NCBI RefSeq assembly: GCF_014281055.1
Contig: NZ_JACRSE010000007.1
Location: 1 to 64,000, forward strand
Length of the DNA: 64,000 nucleotides
Source: Fluviispira vulneris
GTDB taxonomy: Bacteria > Bdellovibrionota_B > Oligoflexia > Silvanigrellales > Silvanigrellaceae
Direction: 5' to 3'
The notes below the pieces were generated by a model. That model was given only the letters and a program-made list of their open reading frames with translations, was not told the DNA's origin and did not search any database. Positions 17,969 through 27,114 of this stretch are shown piece by piece (position 1 is the first letter of the stretch; the number at the start of each line of letters is the position of its first letter). The translations under genes were made by a program, and so were the position numbers.

Positions 17969-18745
17969 TTAATATTTAAAATGTTTAATAGGTTCACCCT
18001 TAGACTCTAAGTCTTTAAGACTGTCAATTCCAAGTTGGATATGTGCATCGGTCCATTTAGCTGAAACATTTTTGTCTCCAGCTTCGGTCTTCACTCCTTC
18101 GGGAGTGATAGGCACGTCAGACACAACTAAGAGTGCTCCACGGGCAATTTCGTTATACAGACCAACCATCAAGACTGTTGCAGTTTCCATATCGATAGCG
18201 ATACACTTCATGTTGTGAAGACGCTTAAGAAACGCTTGATCGTGCTCCCAAACTCTTCGATTGGTTGTGTACACAACACCTGTCCGATAATCATAGCCAG
18301 CTTCCACAATTTTCTGTGAAACAAATTTGTGCAGCTTAAACGATGGCATAGCAGGCACTTCGGGTGGGAAATAATCATTCGATGTACCATCACCACGGAT
18401 AGCCGCAATTGGTAAGATAAAATGCCCTATTTCGGTTGAATGTTTTAAACCACCACATTTTCCTAAGAATAAAACCGCTTTGGGAGAGCGAGCACCCAAA
18501 AGATCCATTATAGTTGCAGCATTAGCTGATCCCATACCGAAATTGATTATGGAAACATTTGATTTTTTACAGGTTGCGTTTGGCATCGCGCGATCAAGAC
18601 CTGCGACAGTTGTTCCAGTTATTTCAGCAAAACGATTAACATAAGTCTGAAAATTCGTAAGCAAAATATAATCTGCAAAGTCATCAATTTTTGTTCCGGT
18701 ATAACGGGGTAGCCAATTCTTACAAATTTCCGCTTTTGTCTTCAT
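17969..18745 (-). CDS. amn: AMP nucleosidase
   Basis: The protein (258 aa) belongs to the nucleoside phosphorylase/MTAN fold and has the features of the short bacterial AMP nucleosidase, which cuts AMP into adenine and ribose 5-phosphate. Seen: INFGMGSANAAT, FLGKCGGLKHS, the purine-site segment CIAIDMETATVL (Met-Glu-Thr-Ala) and VVSDVPITPEG with the Asp that contacts the base. An ordinary purine phosphorylase is the alternative; RGDGTSNDY with PPEVPA favours Amn. An AGGAG site precedes the ATG. It stands as a single-gene unit with its own terminator. Confidence 0.88.
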   Translation of the reverse strand: MKTKAEICKNWLPRYTGTKIDDFADYILLTNFQTYVNRFAEITGTTVAGLDRAMPNATCKKSNVSIINFGMGSANAATIMDLLGARSPKAVLFLGKCGGLKHSTEIGHFILPIAAIRGDGTSNDYFPPEVPAMPSFKLHKFVSQKIVEAGYDYRTGVVYTTNRRVWEHDQAFLKRLHNMKCIAIDMETATVLMVGLYNEIARGALLVVSDVPITPEGVKTEAGDKNVSAKWTDAHIQLGIDSLKDLESKGEPIKHFKY

Positions 18746-18865
18746 AAAAAACTCCTCAAAACTTCATTTTTATTCTATACGCTTTTTAGCTCAGTAAGCA
18801 ATACCTTGATCAAGCTCTGAGCAATAAAAAAAGTGATTTTTCATCATATTTAAAGGGTCGTAAAA

Positions 18866-20260
18866 ATGACGAACAACCTGAAAATCTCTTATGAAAATAA
18901 GTCTTCCATTGAAAATTTAGATTATTTTTCTCAATATATTTCTACATTAACTAATATTTTAGAAGAATATTTTAAGCAAAATATTGCTTGTCATTTTCAA
19001 ATACTTTCTTGCAAGGGCTACGAATTTAAAATCGATCAAAATTTTATAGCAACAAATTCTTTGGCTGATAAATATAAAGATATATATTCTGATGAAAATG
19101 AAACTGTCATTCTCCGCTTTTTTTGTAACACACAAAAACACTCATATAGAGGGAATCTTAACGATTTTTATGGGAAACTCAAAGAAAACCCAGAAAGCCC
19201 ATTATTTTTTGTCACCCCCTATGAAAATTCAATAGAGGAAGAAGATTCATACGTGTTGCATGCTAAATCTGAAGTAAATATTCAATTCACTCACAGTGAA
19301 ATGAGTATAAACATTCTGAATTTTAATGAAGAAGTTGATATTATAAAAGAATTATGGAGAAAAATAGAATATATATTTACCCAAAAATATCCCTTTAAAC
19401 CTGAAACTAAGCAACTACAAGCAAATCATAATATCACTTTAAAAGAAGAGCTTTTAAAAAAAGATATAGTTGATATTATTGAAAATGCAAAAAATTATAT
19501 GAATAGAGGTGACTGCTATCTCGCCAATCTCACTTCAACCAATGAGCTGACTGACAGCTCGCCTTTTAAAAGTATTCTGAATTTTTTACAGGCATGGTTT
19601 AAAATAAAATCCCGTTATGGGATTTATTATGTCGATGATAATGTAGGATTAGCTTGCTTTTCTCCTGAAAGATTTATTTATTCAAAGCAAAGAGTGATTG
19701 CAACAGAACCCATCAAAGGCACATTAAAGAGTCAAGCAGACAGTCCAACATATGAAGATGCACGCACGATTTGGGCTGATAAAAAAGAAATTTATGAGCA
19801 CACTTTAGTTGTTGATCTCATGCGCAATGATCTGAATCTCGTCTGCAAAGCGGGCAGCGTAGAAGTCTATCGACCTTTTTATGCCAGAAAAGCAGGTCGC
19901 TTGGTTCAAATGCAAAGTTCTATCTTAGGTATCCTAAAAGAAAGCGAAACCCTTGGGAGTTGTTTAGAAGCAATGCTCCCTGCTGGCTCTATCAGTGGCA
20001 CGCCAAAAAAACGTGTTTGTGAAATAATTTCAAAATTAGAAAATACTACAAGAGGATATTACACAGGAGTGTGTGGCGTACTTGAAAAGAATGGAGATTT
20101 TGATTCAACTATTCTAATTCGCAGTGTATATAAGGGCAAAAGAGGTGTTTATTGCGGTGTTGGCGCAGGGATCACAACTCTTTCCAATGCAGACAATGAA
20201 TATGAAGAATTTCTTATTAAGTTAAATTCTTTTTTACATTCTATCGAAAGCTCTCTATGA
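18866..20260 (+). CDS. pabB: Aminodeoxychorismate synthase component I
   Basis: A 464-aa chorismate-utilising enzyme that, with PabA, turns chorismate and glutamine into 4-amino-4-deoxychorismate for folate. The C-terminal catalytic half is clear: RGDCYLANLTS, the PIKGT motif, DLMRNDLNLVCKAGSVEV, and PAGSISGTPKKR with GYYTGVCG. The TrpE tryptophan-inhibition motif LLES is not seen, and PIKGT (with Lys) is the PabB form, so PabB is preferred over anthranilate synthase. The N-terminal 180 residues are poorly conserved. It overlaps pabA by four bases (ATGA), so translation is coupled. Confidence 0.9.
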   Translation: MTNNLKISYENKSSIENLDYFSQYISTLTNILEEYFKQNIACHFQILSCKGYEFKIDQNFIATNSLADKYKDIYSDENETVILRFFCNTQKHSYRGNLNDFYGKLKENPESPLFFVTPYENSIEEEDSYVLHAKSEVNIQFTHSEMSINILNFNEEVDIIKELWRKIEYIFTQKYPFKPETKQLQANHNITLKEELLKKDIVDIIENAKNYMNRGDCYLANLTSTNELTDSSPFKSILNFLQAWFKIKSRYGIYYVDDNVGLACFSPERFIYSKQRVIATEPIKGTLKSQADSPTYEDARTIWADKKEIYEHTLVVDLMRNDLNLVCKAGSVEVYRPFYARKAGRLVQMQSSILGILKESETLGSCLEAMLPAGSISGTPKKRVCEIISKLENTTRGYYTGVCGVLEKNGDFDSTILIRSVYKGKRGVYCGVGAGITTLSNADNEYEEFLIKLNSFLHSIESSL

Positions 20261-20838
20261 CATTTCTTTTTATAGATCACTATGATTCTTTTTCATACAA
20301 TTTGACCAATTGGTTTGTCGCTAAAGGCATTGATTTAAAAATATTATCTTATAAAGACATTCATAACCTAACTGATTTAAGAGAATTTGAAGCTATAATA
20401 TTTTCTCCTGGTCCAGGACATCCATGTGAATATATAGGATCCATTGAGTTGTACAAAAAAATTCCGGCAAATATCCCATTTTTAGGTGTCTGCTTAGGGC
20501 ACCAAATTTTTTTATTGGCTGAAGGTGGAAAGATAGAGCAGATGAGCAGGATCCCAATTCATGGTCGCCAAGTCGAAATAATTGACCCTCTTAAATCCTT
20601 ACATTTTAAAAAAAATTCCCCTAACGGAACTGTTGTTTTGTATAATTCTCTAGGCTGTAAGTCTTCTGATCCCGTTTTTACAAAAAATGTGGTATCGCTG
20701 GCGGAAGAGAACGGTTTTAGCTTAATGGCTGAACACAAACTTCATCGTCGTTTCGGAGTGCAATTCCACCCAGAAAGCTTTGCAAGCCCTGGTGGGGAAA
20801 CTTTTTTAAATGCTTTTCTAGGGACTGTAAAATGTTAG
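20257..20838 (+). CDS. pabA: Aminodeoxychorismate/anthranilate synthase glutamine amidotransferase
   Basis: A class I glutamine amidotransferase (193 aa) that supplies ammonia to PabB. FIDHYDSFSYNL opens the domain, the nucleophile Cys is in GVCLGHQ (about residue 79), and the His-Glu pair is in VQFHPESF. The start overlaps the pabB stop (ATGA). Its 3' end in turn overlaps the lptC start by seven bases. In some bacteria one such subunit also serves TrpE; no trp genes are here. Confidence 0.93.
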   Translation: MTFLFIDHYDSFSYNLTNWFVAKGIDLKILSYKDIHNLTDLREFEAIIFSPGPGHPCEYIGSIELYKKIPANIPFLGVCLGHQIFLLAEGGKIEQMSRIPIHGRQVEIIDPLKSLHFKKNSPNGTVVLYNSLGCKSSDPVFTKNVVSLAEENGFSLMAEHKLHRRFGVQFHPESFASPGGETFLNAFLGTVKC

Positions 20839-21461
20839 GCCGCTTATATGCAATTTCATTTATACTCACGATTTTAATTTTATTATGGTATCAAAAAAAC
20901 TATCTAGATAAGTCGAGTGAAATTTTTCAAGCCCAGCTCAACTCTGAAAACATAGTGTTGCCTACGAGCAGTGTGCATCAATTCCACACAAAATCCTTCG
21001 AAAATGGATATTTAAAATATTCTTTTTCAGGTGATAAAATTATATATTTTACTGACAATCATTTTGAGGCTTCAGGCAACTTAGTATATAGAACCTATGA
21101 CTTGAAAGAAAATGAAACTGCTGTCATAAAAACTTCGAAAGCTACTGGGCAGATGGAAATAATAGAGGAAAAAGAAGGGCAAACTGCATTTTCAATGGGT
21201 GCAAATAGTCGTATAAAAAATGCTCAACTGCCAGAAGAAGTCATATTTGATTTTAAAAAAAATATTGGAAAGACACGCAATATATATATTGACATGATCA
21301 ACGAAGAAATTCATTCCAATAGTGCTATAGAATCAAATGGTCCACAAGGATCATTGAAAGGAAAAGGATTTTCTTATTCGATTAAAAATGAGGAATTCAA
21401 AATAAATTCACAAGTTGATGGAAAAGTGATAATCCCAAATGGCAATAATAAATTGAATTAA
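20832..21461 (+). CDS. lptC: LPS export protein LptC
   Basis: A 209-aa protein with one N-terminal membrane helix (residues 5-20, then a periplasmic region). The rest is beta-rich and fits the jellyroll of LptC (SFSGDKIIYFTDNHFEASGNLVYR). LptC links the inner-membrane LptBFG complex to the LptA bridge in LPS transport. Sequence conservation is low, so much of the call rests on its place directly before lptA and lptB. The start overlaps the pabA stop. Confidence 0.82.
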   Translation: MLGRLYAISFILTILILLWYQKNYLDKSSEIFQAQLNSENIVLPTSSVHQFHTKSFENGYLKYSFSGDKIIYFTDNHFEASGNLVYRTYDLKENETAVIKTSKATGQMEIIEEKEGQTAFSMGANSRIKNAQLPEEVIFDFKKNIGKTRNIYIDMINEEIHSNSAIESNGPQGSLKGKGFSYSIKNEEFKINSQVDGKVIIPNGNNKLN

Positions 21462-21472
21462 GAAAGAACAAA

Positions 21473-22162
21473 ATGTCATATTTTAATTTTTTAAAAACTT
21501 TATTTGTTGTATGTGTTTTAACTGCATTCAATGCCAAAGCTGATTTCAAAAATATCTTACCAGATAATTATGATTACGAAACCAATAAAATTGATAATAG
21601 TAAAGCAATCGAAAATAATACACCTGTTAGCGCTCCAAAAAACAAAGTAAAGCCGAAAAAAAGTGAGAGTGATTTAAGCAATGATTTTGCAAATCACAAT
21701 CAAAATTCTCCTGTATATTTTGAAGGAAATAAGGCAGAAGGTTCAAGAAAAACAGGAATTTTGAATTTAATTGGTAATGTTGTTATCATGCAAGATGATT
21801 TGAAATTAACTTCTGACAAAGCACAAATAATAAGTTCACCAGGTACAACTTCGGGATCGGGATCAACTTCTATTCAAAAAGCAATTGCTACTGGCAATGT
21901 AAATATTTTTAAAAAATCTACAATAAATTCTCCAGAAATCAGAGCAAATGCCAATGAAATAGTTTTTCTCGTTCCCGAAAAAACTATGATTTTAAAAGGA
22001 AAGGCTAAAGTTTGGCGAAATAAAGAATTTGTCAATGCTGAAATAATTTCATTAAATTTAAAAACAGGGGATATCAGTTTAAAAGATCCTCATGGTACTA
22101 TTGATCCAAAATCAACTAATAGCTTAAACAGTAAAGAAAACGGAAAAAAGAATAATTTATAA
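21473..22162 (+). CDS. lptA: Periplasmic LPS transport protein LptA
   Basis: A 229-aa protein with a signal peptide (cleavage near AKA|DF) and an OstA/LptA-type jellyroll: YFEGNKAEG, LIGNVVIMQDDLKLTSDKAQI, ATGNVNIFK and LKGKAKVWR repeat the expected beta-strand pattern. It carries LPS across the periplasm. A low-complexity linker (residues about 45-75, rich in Asn, Lys and Ser) and a polar C-terminal tail flank the fold. It lies 11 bases after lptC and just before lptB. Confidence 0.88.
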   Translation: MSYFNFLKTLFVVCVLTAFNAKADFKNILPDNYDYETNKIDNSKAIENNTPVSAPKNKVKPKKSESDLSNDFANHNQNSPVYFEGNKAEGSRKTGILNLIGNVVIMQDDLKLTSDKAQIISSPGTTSGSGSTSIQKAIATGNVNIFKKSTINSPEIRANANEIVFLVPEKTMILKGKAKVWRNKEFVNAEIISLNLKTGDISLKDPHGTIDPKSTNSLNSKENGKKNNL

Positions 22163-22173
22163 AGGTGTTTTTA

Positions 22174-22902
22174 ATGCGCAACCAACTCAAATCGTCTCAT
22201 TTAATCCGAAAGTTTGGCTCACGCACAGTTGTCGATGATGTGAGTTTCCATGTGAATAGTGGCGAAGTTGTCGGTTTGTTAGGACCGAATGGTGCAGGTA
22301 AAACCACCAGTTTTTATATGACAGTTGGTTTGTTAAAACCAAGTTCAGGTGATGTGCAAATCGATCAAGAAAATATCACTGAATTGCCAATTCATAAAAG
22401 AGCACGCCTTGGCATTGGTTATTTACCACAAAACTCCAGTGTTTTTCGTAAACTTACTGTTGAAGATAATTTAAAAGCTATCATGGAAGTTTGGGGAGTA
22501 CCCAGAAAAAAACGATCCGCTCTTTTAGAAAAACTGATTGAGCAATTTGGCATCGGGCACATAAGAAAAAGCATGGGCTTAAGTCTATCAGGTGGCGAAA
22601 GAAGGCGTCTAGAAATAGCAAGAACTTTAGTTATTTCTCCTCGCTTTTTATTACTTGACGAACCATTTGCAGGAATTGACCCTGTTACTGTTGCAGAAAT
22701 TCAAGATCTCATTAAAAAACTTGTGCATGAAGAAAATTTAGGAGTTCTGATAACAGATCACAATGTTCGAGAAACCTTGTCTTTATGTGATCGTGCTTAT
22801 GTTTTAGCGGCTGGAAAAATTCTTGCTGAAGGATTACCAGAAGATGTCGCATCGAACGAAAAAGTAAGGCAAGTTTACTTAGGTGAAAATTTTACGTTTT
22901 AA
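22174..22902 (+). CDS. lptB: LPS export ABC transporter ATPase LptB
   Basis: The ATPase that powers LPS extraction from the inner membrane. Walker A is GPNGAGKTT, the Q-loop follows in GYLPQNSSVFRKLTVEDNL, the signature is LSGGERRRLEIAR, Walker B is FLLLDEPFAGIDP and the H-loop is ITDHNVRE; all are typical LptB. A GTG at 22165 would add three residues, but the ATG at 22174 has an AAAGG site at good spacing. The membrane partners LptF and LptG are not in the window. It closes the pab-lpt run. Confidence 0.96.
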   Translation: MRNQLKSSHLIRKFGSRTVVDDVSFHVNSGEVVGLLGPNGAGKTTSFYMTVGLLKPSSGDVQIDQENITELPIHKRARLGIGYLPQNSSVFRKLTVEDNLKAIMEVWGVPRKKRSALLEKLIEQFGIGHIRKSMGLSLSGGERRRLEIARTLVISPRFLLLDEPFAGIDPVTVAEIQDLIKKLVHEENLGVLITDHNVRETLSLCDRAYVLAAGKILAEGLPEDVASNEKVRQVYLGENFTF

Positions 22903-22903
22903 A

Positions 22904-23314
22904 TTAATTTTTAACCAAGAAAACCTCAACTTTGGTGACACCTTTCCGCATAATTCCAAGCTTTTTTGCTGCTGCAACACTTAAATCAATCACTCTTCCT
23001 GAGACATAAGGGCCTCTATCGTTAATAGTAACGACAACGAAACGGCCTGTTTTTACATCTTTTACCATTACCCGAGAGTGAAGAGGTAAAGTTTTACTAG
23101 CAGCAGTTAGTAAACCTGGATCATATATTTTTCCACTCGCTGTCGGCTTACCTGCAAAACCTTTCCCATAAAAAGAAGCAAATCCACTTTCAACAAATGT
23201 ATGTTCAAAATTATTCTTTTCTTCTTTGCTTCCCCATTCCTTTTTAGTTGTAGTGCATGCACTTACTAAGAAATGTAAAACGATAAATAAAAAAATAATA
23301 TTCAATAATCTCAT
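22904..23314 (-). CDS. rlpA: RlpA-like double-psi beta-barrel lipoprotein
   Basis: A lipoprotein with lipobox LVSAC and a compact RlpA domain: GFASFYGKGFAGKPTASG, LTAASKTLPLHSRVMV, VVTINDRGPYVSGRVIDLS and AAAKKLGI. RlpA proteins bind or cut glycan strands lacking peptides during cell separation. The SPOR domain of longer RlpA is absent, so this is the short form, about 136 aa. The start is the ATG at 23314; a further ATG at 23356 would add 14 unlikely residues ahead of the signal peptide. It converges with lptB one base away. Confidence 0.87.
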   Translation of the reverse strand: MRLLNIIFLFIVLHFLVSACTTTKKEWGSKEEKNNFEHTFVESGFASFYGKGFAGKPTASGKIYDPGLLTAASKTLPLHSRVMVKDVKTGRFVVVTINDRGPYVSGRVIDLSVAAAKKLGIMRKGVTKVEVFLVKN

Positions 23315-23546
23315 TGTTATTCCCAAGTATTTTGCACCTAAAATAAATAATTTCACTATCTATTTCATAAGAGACTATAATCAACATTCTATTTCAAGCT
23401 AGCAAAAGAATAATCTACGAGAAAGAAGTAAAAAAGTTTTACAATTAATTTGACACAAAAAATAAAAAAAAATGAAATTACACTTCAATTAGAGTCACTT
23501 CAAATAATATTATTATAATTATTTTTTTTAAATATTTTGCGCACAA

Positions 23547-23593
23547 AAAATAGGCAAAATTATTTCTTATAGTCTCTTTTTTTTGCCTATTTT
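23547..23593. repeat. 13-bp perfect inverted repeat in the comF/rlpA gap
   Basis: AAAATAGGCAAAA (23547-23559) and TTTTGCCTATTTT (23581-23593) are exact inverted copies around a 21-base spacer. A third partial copy, TTAGGCAAAAA, occurs at about 23665. The surrounding gap (23357-23701, about 345 bases) has no gene and is very AT-rich. The element could be a regulator site or a weak terminator for comF; the sequence does not decide. Confidence 0.7.
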
Positions 23594-23701
23594 AGTTACA
23601 TTTTTGACACATTCAACTTCATTTTAAATGTTTTTATTACATTTATACTATTTTTTCTAAATTTTTAGGCAAAAATCAGCCTCTTAAATAAGCTTTTCTT
23701 T

Positions 23702-24436
23702 TTAGTCGCCTTGTGGAGATCTGAATAAAGCAAAAAGTTCCCAAGAATTCTCATTTATTTTTTCTGGCAGAGAATTTATGAAATTTTTTAGCGTATTCCC
23801 TGTGGTTAAAACATCATCTATAAAAAGTATTTTTTTATAGTCACCACAGTTAAATTTTTTATTTCGCTTCAGACAAAACCAATTCATTTCTAATTTATTT
23901 ATTTTTCTCTTTGCATTTACTCTCTCAATTTTATTTTGCACAGATGTTTTGTTAGTATGATTCAAAATATGCGGATAAAAAATAGAGATCTTTTGATACA
24001 TTTTAACAGAATCAATTTTAAAACTACTTATAATTTCATGAAAAAAAATATTCGTATGCCAAGCTGAATTTACAATTCTATCTTTTCGGAGAGGTGATAA
24101 AACAATACATTCAATCTCATTCTGAATTATGTAATATTCTAAAAAATTTTTCGTCGATGTATAAAATAACTCATAGAAAATTCTCTGCGCATTATAATCA
24201 TTATTGTCTTTTGCTAAAACCAAGATTTTTGAGAACTCGGGACAATACGGATAAAGACTCATGACTCGGGTAAATTCAGGAAGGTTTTCACAACTCACAC
24301 ACTGACTCAATCCACAGCGCAAACAAAATAAAAACTCACGCTTTTGTGCGCATTCAAAGCATGCAGGACAAATAATTTTATCTTGCTTCAGAATTTTTTC
24401 ACGACAAAGATAACACCTAGAAAAATTGAACAGCAA
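23702..24436 (-). CDS. comF: ComF family phosphoribosyltransferase-like protein
   Basis: A 244-aa protein with an N-terminal cysteine cluster (CYLCREK, CPACF, CLRCG, CVSC) that probably binds zinc, and a C-terminal phosphoribosyltransferase fold with the PRPP motif ILFIDDVLTTGNTL. ComF proteins act in DNA uptake and single-strand handling in transformation. The ORF's first ATG is used. It lies downstream of the obgE-rsfS-rlmH genes on the same strand, 42 bases after rlmH. Confidence 0.88.
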   Translation of the reverse strand: MLFNFSRCYLCREKILKQDKIICPACFECAQKREFLFCLRCGLSQCVSCENLPEFTRVMSLYPYCPEFSKILVLAKDNNDYNAQRIFYELFYTSTKNFLEYYIIQNEIECIVLSPLRKDRIVNSAWHTNIFFHEIISSFKIDSVKMYQKISIFYPHILNHTNKTSVQNKIERVNAKRKINKLEMNWFCLKRNKKFNCGDYKKILFIDDVLTTGNTLKNFINSLPEKINENSWELFALFRSPQGD

Positions 24437-24478
24437 AATTTATCCCCAATTTTTTTAGCAGTGATTTTTTAAGAACAA

Positions 24479-24988
24479 TTATTTTTTCTTATACTTTTGT
24501 AGACTCGACGCAAGTGGCGATTTATCGCCATGATGATATGGGTGATTGGAGAGAATACAGCGAGCGCGATAAACTTGCTCCACCAAAACAGCGAGCGCCA
24601 TTTCATGGGGAAAAGTCATGCGAGAAAGTGATATAAGGTCGATCTTTCCAATCGATTTTAGTTCTTCAGGTAAGCCATAAGCTCCACCTAAACAAAAAAG
24701 AATAATTTTTTCTCCTTTCACTTCGTACTGCTCAAGACCTTTTGCCAGCTCACTGCTACTCATAGTTTCACCATTTTCATCTAATGCGATGCATATAGGA
24801 TTTTCTACAGAAAGTTTTTTAATTTCTTTTGTGTAAAAAGCTAAGACTTCATTGGGATTTAACTGTGAAGCTGGAAAAATATGTTGCACAGGCGTGAACT
24901 TAGAGATCCGAGAGAAAAACTCCTGTATGAAATCAAACAGGAGAGAGTTTTTGGGTATTTTCCATGGAGTTATAAAAATATACCGCAT
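24479..24988 (-). CDS. rlmH: 23S rRNA pseudouridine-1915 N3-methyltransferase
   Basis: A SPOUT methyltransferase (169 aa) that modifies helix 69 of 23S rRNA. ALDENGETMSSSELA, the SAM-binding LGGAYGLP knot and SLSRMTFPHEMALAVLVEQVYRA with NHPYHH at the C-terminus are all family hallmarks. It is five bases downstream of rsfS, the usual neighbour. Confidence 0.95.
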   Translation of the reverse strand: MRYIFITPWKIPKNSLLFDFIQEFFSRISKFTPVQHIFPASQLNPNEVLAFYTKEIKKLSVENPICIALDENGETMSSSELAKGLEQYEVKGEKIILFCLGGAYGLPEELKSIGKIDLISLSRMTFPHEMALAVLVEQVYRARCILSNHPYHHGDKSPLASSLQKYKKK

Positions 24989-24993
24989 AGAGA

Positions 24994-25473
24994 TTAAAGA
25001 GCTGCCTCTTGCGCTACATCTTCTTCACTGGCAGACATTGCTTTTGTCAAACCTAAAACCTCTTGATAAAGCTCTTGGCACTTCTCTTCACTGACAGGAA
25101 GCATGTGCGCCTTACTCCACAGTTGCTCTAATTGATACAGCTCACGGGTTGGCTCTTGAAAAATATGCACAAATAAAAAGCCGTAGTCGATTAAAACCCA
25201 AGTACTGTTTTCCATGCCATCCACTGTGACAGGCGCCATACCAAAGTTTTTCTTAAAAAAGTGGCGGACAGCTTCAGCTGCTGCATAGACTTGACGCGTA
25301 TTGGAAGCGCTGACTATTGCAAAAAGCTCTGTGAATGCACCTTGGCTTCTTAAATCCATAACAACAGGGCGAACTGCTTTTTTCTCTTCAGCCGCAGCAA
25401 TGGCTAACATTGCTATTTCTTCGTGACTAAAAACTCTGTCACCAATCGACATACTTGTACTATAATCTGACAT
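24994..25473 (-). CDS. rsfS: Ribosomal silencing factor RsfS
   Basis: A 159-aa member of the Iojap/YbeB family, which binds L14 and blocks subunit joining in slow growth. The core DLRSQGAFTELFAIVSASNTRQV, GMENSTWVLIDYGFLFVHIF and REYYxLExLW-type ELYQLEQLWSKA motifs are present. An extra N-terminal part (about 30 residues) and a C-terminal acidic tail extend it past the typical 110 residues. The ATG at 25473 has a GGAGAG site and is preferred to the TTG at 25476. Confidence 0.94.
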   Translation of the reverse strand: MSDYSTSMSIGDRVFSHEEIAMLAIAAAEEKKAVRPVVMDLRSQGAFTELFAIVSASNTRQVYAAAEAVRHFFKKNFGMAPVTVDGMENSTWVLIDYGFLFVHIFQEPTRELYQLEQLWSKAHMLPVSEEKCQELYQEVLGLTKAMSASEEDVAQEAAL

Positions 25474-25488
25474 CAAAACTCTCCAATG

Positions 25489-26517
25489 TTATTTTTGCCC
25501 AAGAACTTCTATAAGTTTATCAAGCATTTCAGTTATACCAATGCGATAGGCAGAGCTGATTTCAAGATAGGGCGTTTTCTTTAATTTTAAATAATTCCGA
25601 AAGCCATTTAAGGCCTCGGTGTTATTAAGGGATTCTTCGATTTCCTCATTTGCTAATGAGTCAACTTTTGAAACCACAGTAATTCTAGGACGATCTAATA
25701 AGGCTTTATCGTAAAGACGCAATTCTTCTAAAATACCGTCAAAGTCTGAAATCATGGCTTCAGCAGTTTCTTGACTACCATCAATTAGGTGGACAAGTAC
25801 ACGAGTTCTTTCAATATGACGTAAAAAATCGTGCCCCAAGCCTTTTCCTTGACTTGCTCCGGGAATAAGCCCAGGAACATCAGCCACAACAAAGGGATTA
25901 GACTCTTTGTGACTTACAACTCCCAGCGTAGGAACGAGAGTTGTAAACGGATAGTCAGCAACTTTTGGACGTGCTGCAGAAATCACAGTGATCAATGTGC
26001 TTTTTCCTGCATTAGGGCTGCCGATGATCCCAACATCTGCAATCATTTTTAGCTCAAGGCGCAATGATTTGCTTTCACCCACAATAGGAGCAATGGTTTT
26101 AGTCGGTGCTTGGTTACGAGCTGTAGTAAAAACAGTGTTCCCGATTCCTCCCTTACCACCTTTAGCAACAAGAAGTTTATGTCCCTCATAGAGAACTTCA
26201 CCTATTATTTCTCCACTCTCAGAGTCATAGGCTACAGTACCACAAGGTACTTTTAAAATGAGATCATCACCACACCGGCCTTGACGATTGTTTGTTCCAC
26301 CTTTTCCACCCGCTTCCGCTTCATGAAAACGTTGGTAGCGAAAGTCAAGAAGAGTAGACAAACCTTCGGTTGCATAGAGATAAACATCTCCTCCATTCCC
26401 GCCGTTTCCCCCATCAGGGCCCCCCGCTGGAACATATTTTTCTCGGCGAAAGTGTGACATACCGAGTCCACCATCTCCGGCTTTTACTTTAATCTCTGCT
26501 GTATCAATAAATTTCAT
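25489..26517 (-). CDS. obgE: Obg family GTPase
   Basis: An essential ribosome-associated GTPase. The N-terminal glycine-rich Obg fold (MKFIDTAEIKVKAGDGG, PAGGPDGGNGGNGGD) and G domain (GSPNAGKST for G1, DVPGLIPGAS for G3, SKVDS for G4) are complete; the last G5 part is ISSA. The ATG at 26517 gives the canonical N-terminus, with GGTGG as ribosome site; one at 26530-26532 would add five residues. It heads the run obgE-rsfS-rlmH-comF and follows L21-L27 after a terminator, a classic arrangement. Confidence 0.97.
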   Translation of the reverse strand: MKFIDTAEIKVKAGDGGLGMSHFRREKYVPAGGPDGGNGGNGGDVYLYATEGLSTLLDFRYQRFHEAEAGGKGGTNNRQGRCGDDLILKVPCGTVAYDSESGEIIGEVLYEGHKLLVAKGGKGGIGNTVFTTARNQAPTKTIAPIVGESKSLRLELKMIADVGIIGSPNAGKSTLITVISAARPKVADYPFTTLVPTLGVVSHKESNPFVVADVPGLIPGASQGKGLGHDFLRHIERTRVLVHLIDGSQETAEAMISDFDGILEELRLYDKALLDRPRITVVSKVDSLANEEIEESLNNTEALNGFRNYLKLKKTPYLEISSAYRIGITEMLDKLIEVLGQK

Positions 26518-26654
26518 AAAAAAAGCCACCATTAAAAATTGAATAATAAGTAAAAGCTGAGAATAAAAACAGGATATTTTACAAACCTGCTACCCCCATT
26601 TATATAAAAAAGCTAATAATAAAAATAACTTACTTATATTAAAGGAGGAGACAA

Positions 26655-26703
26655 ACAAAAAGCCAAGATGCGCATAAAGACTATAAACGCACCTTGGCTT
26701 TTA
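26655..26703 (-). terminator. Rho-independent terminator after rpmA
   Basis: Minus strand: GCCAAGGTGCG and CGCATCTTGGC make an 11-bp stem (one G-T pair), around a 15-base loop, followed by a TTTTT run. It separates rplU-rpmA from obgE. A-runs on both sides allow it to work in both directions. Confidence 0.88.
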
Positions 26704-26741
26704 GTAAAAAGATTGAAGCTACAAATTCAGAACTGTAACTC

Positions 26742-27008
26742 TTAAGCTTTTGCGTCCACTGGATAAACGCTAACGCATTGACGTTCACGAGTTACGTGCT
26801 CAAATTTAACTTCACCGTCAATTTTTGCAAATAAAGTAAAGTCTTTACCCATACCTACGTTTGTGCCTGGGTGAATTTTAGTTCCAACTTGGCGAATGAT
26901 GATATTGCCAGCTCTTACAGTTTCACCACCGTAAGTTTTTACACCACGGTATTTTGGATTGCTATCGCGTCCGTTTTTGGTCGAACCACCGGCTTTTTTA
27001 CTTGCCAT
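26742..27008 (-). CDS. rpmA: 50S ribosomal protein L27
   Basis: An 88-aa ribosomal protein whose N-terminus reaches the peptidyl-transferase centre. [15 protein letters not shown] starts directly after Met, so there is no cleaved N-terminal extension of the Firmicutes type. [19 protein letters not shown] is the standard core. It lies about 106 bases after rplU on the same strand. Confidence 0.99.
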   Translation of the reverse strand: MASKKAGGSTKNGRDSNPKYRGVKTYGGETVRAGNIIIRQVGTKIHPGTNVGMGKDFTLFAKIDGEVKFEHVTRERQCVSVYPVDAKA

Positions 27009-27114
27009 TGTACGAGATCCTTATTTGGTATCCCATAATGATACATGGGAGATTTAATTTAAAAAAACACTCAAAAATTCAATAATTTCTTTATCTTAAA
27101 CAACAAAGAAAGAA

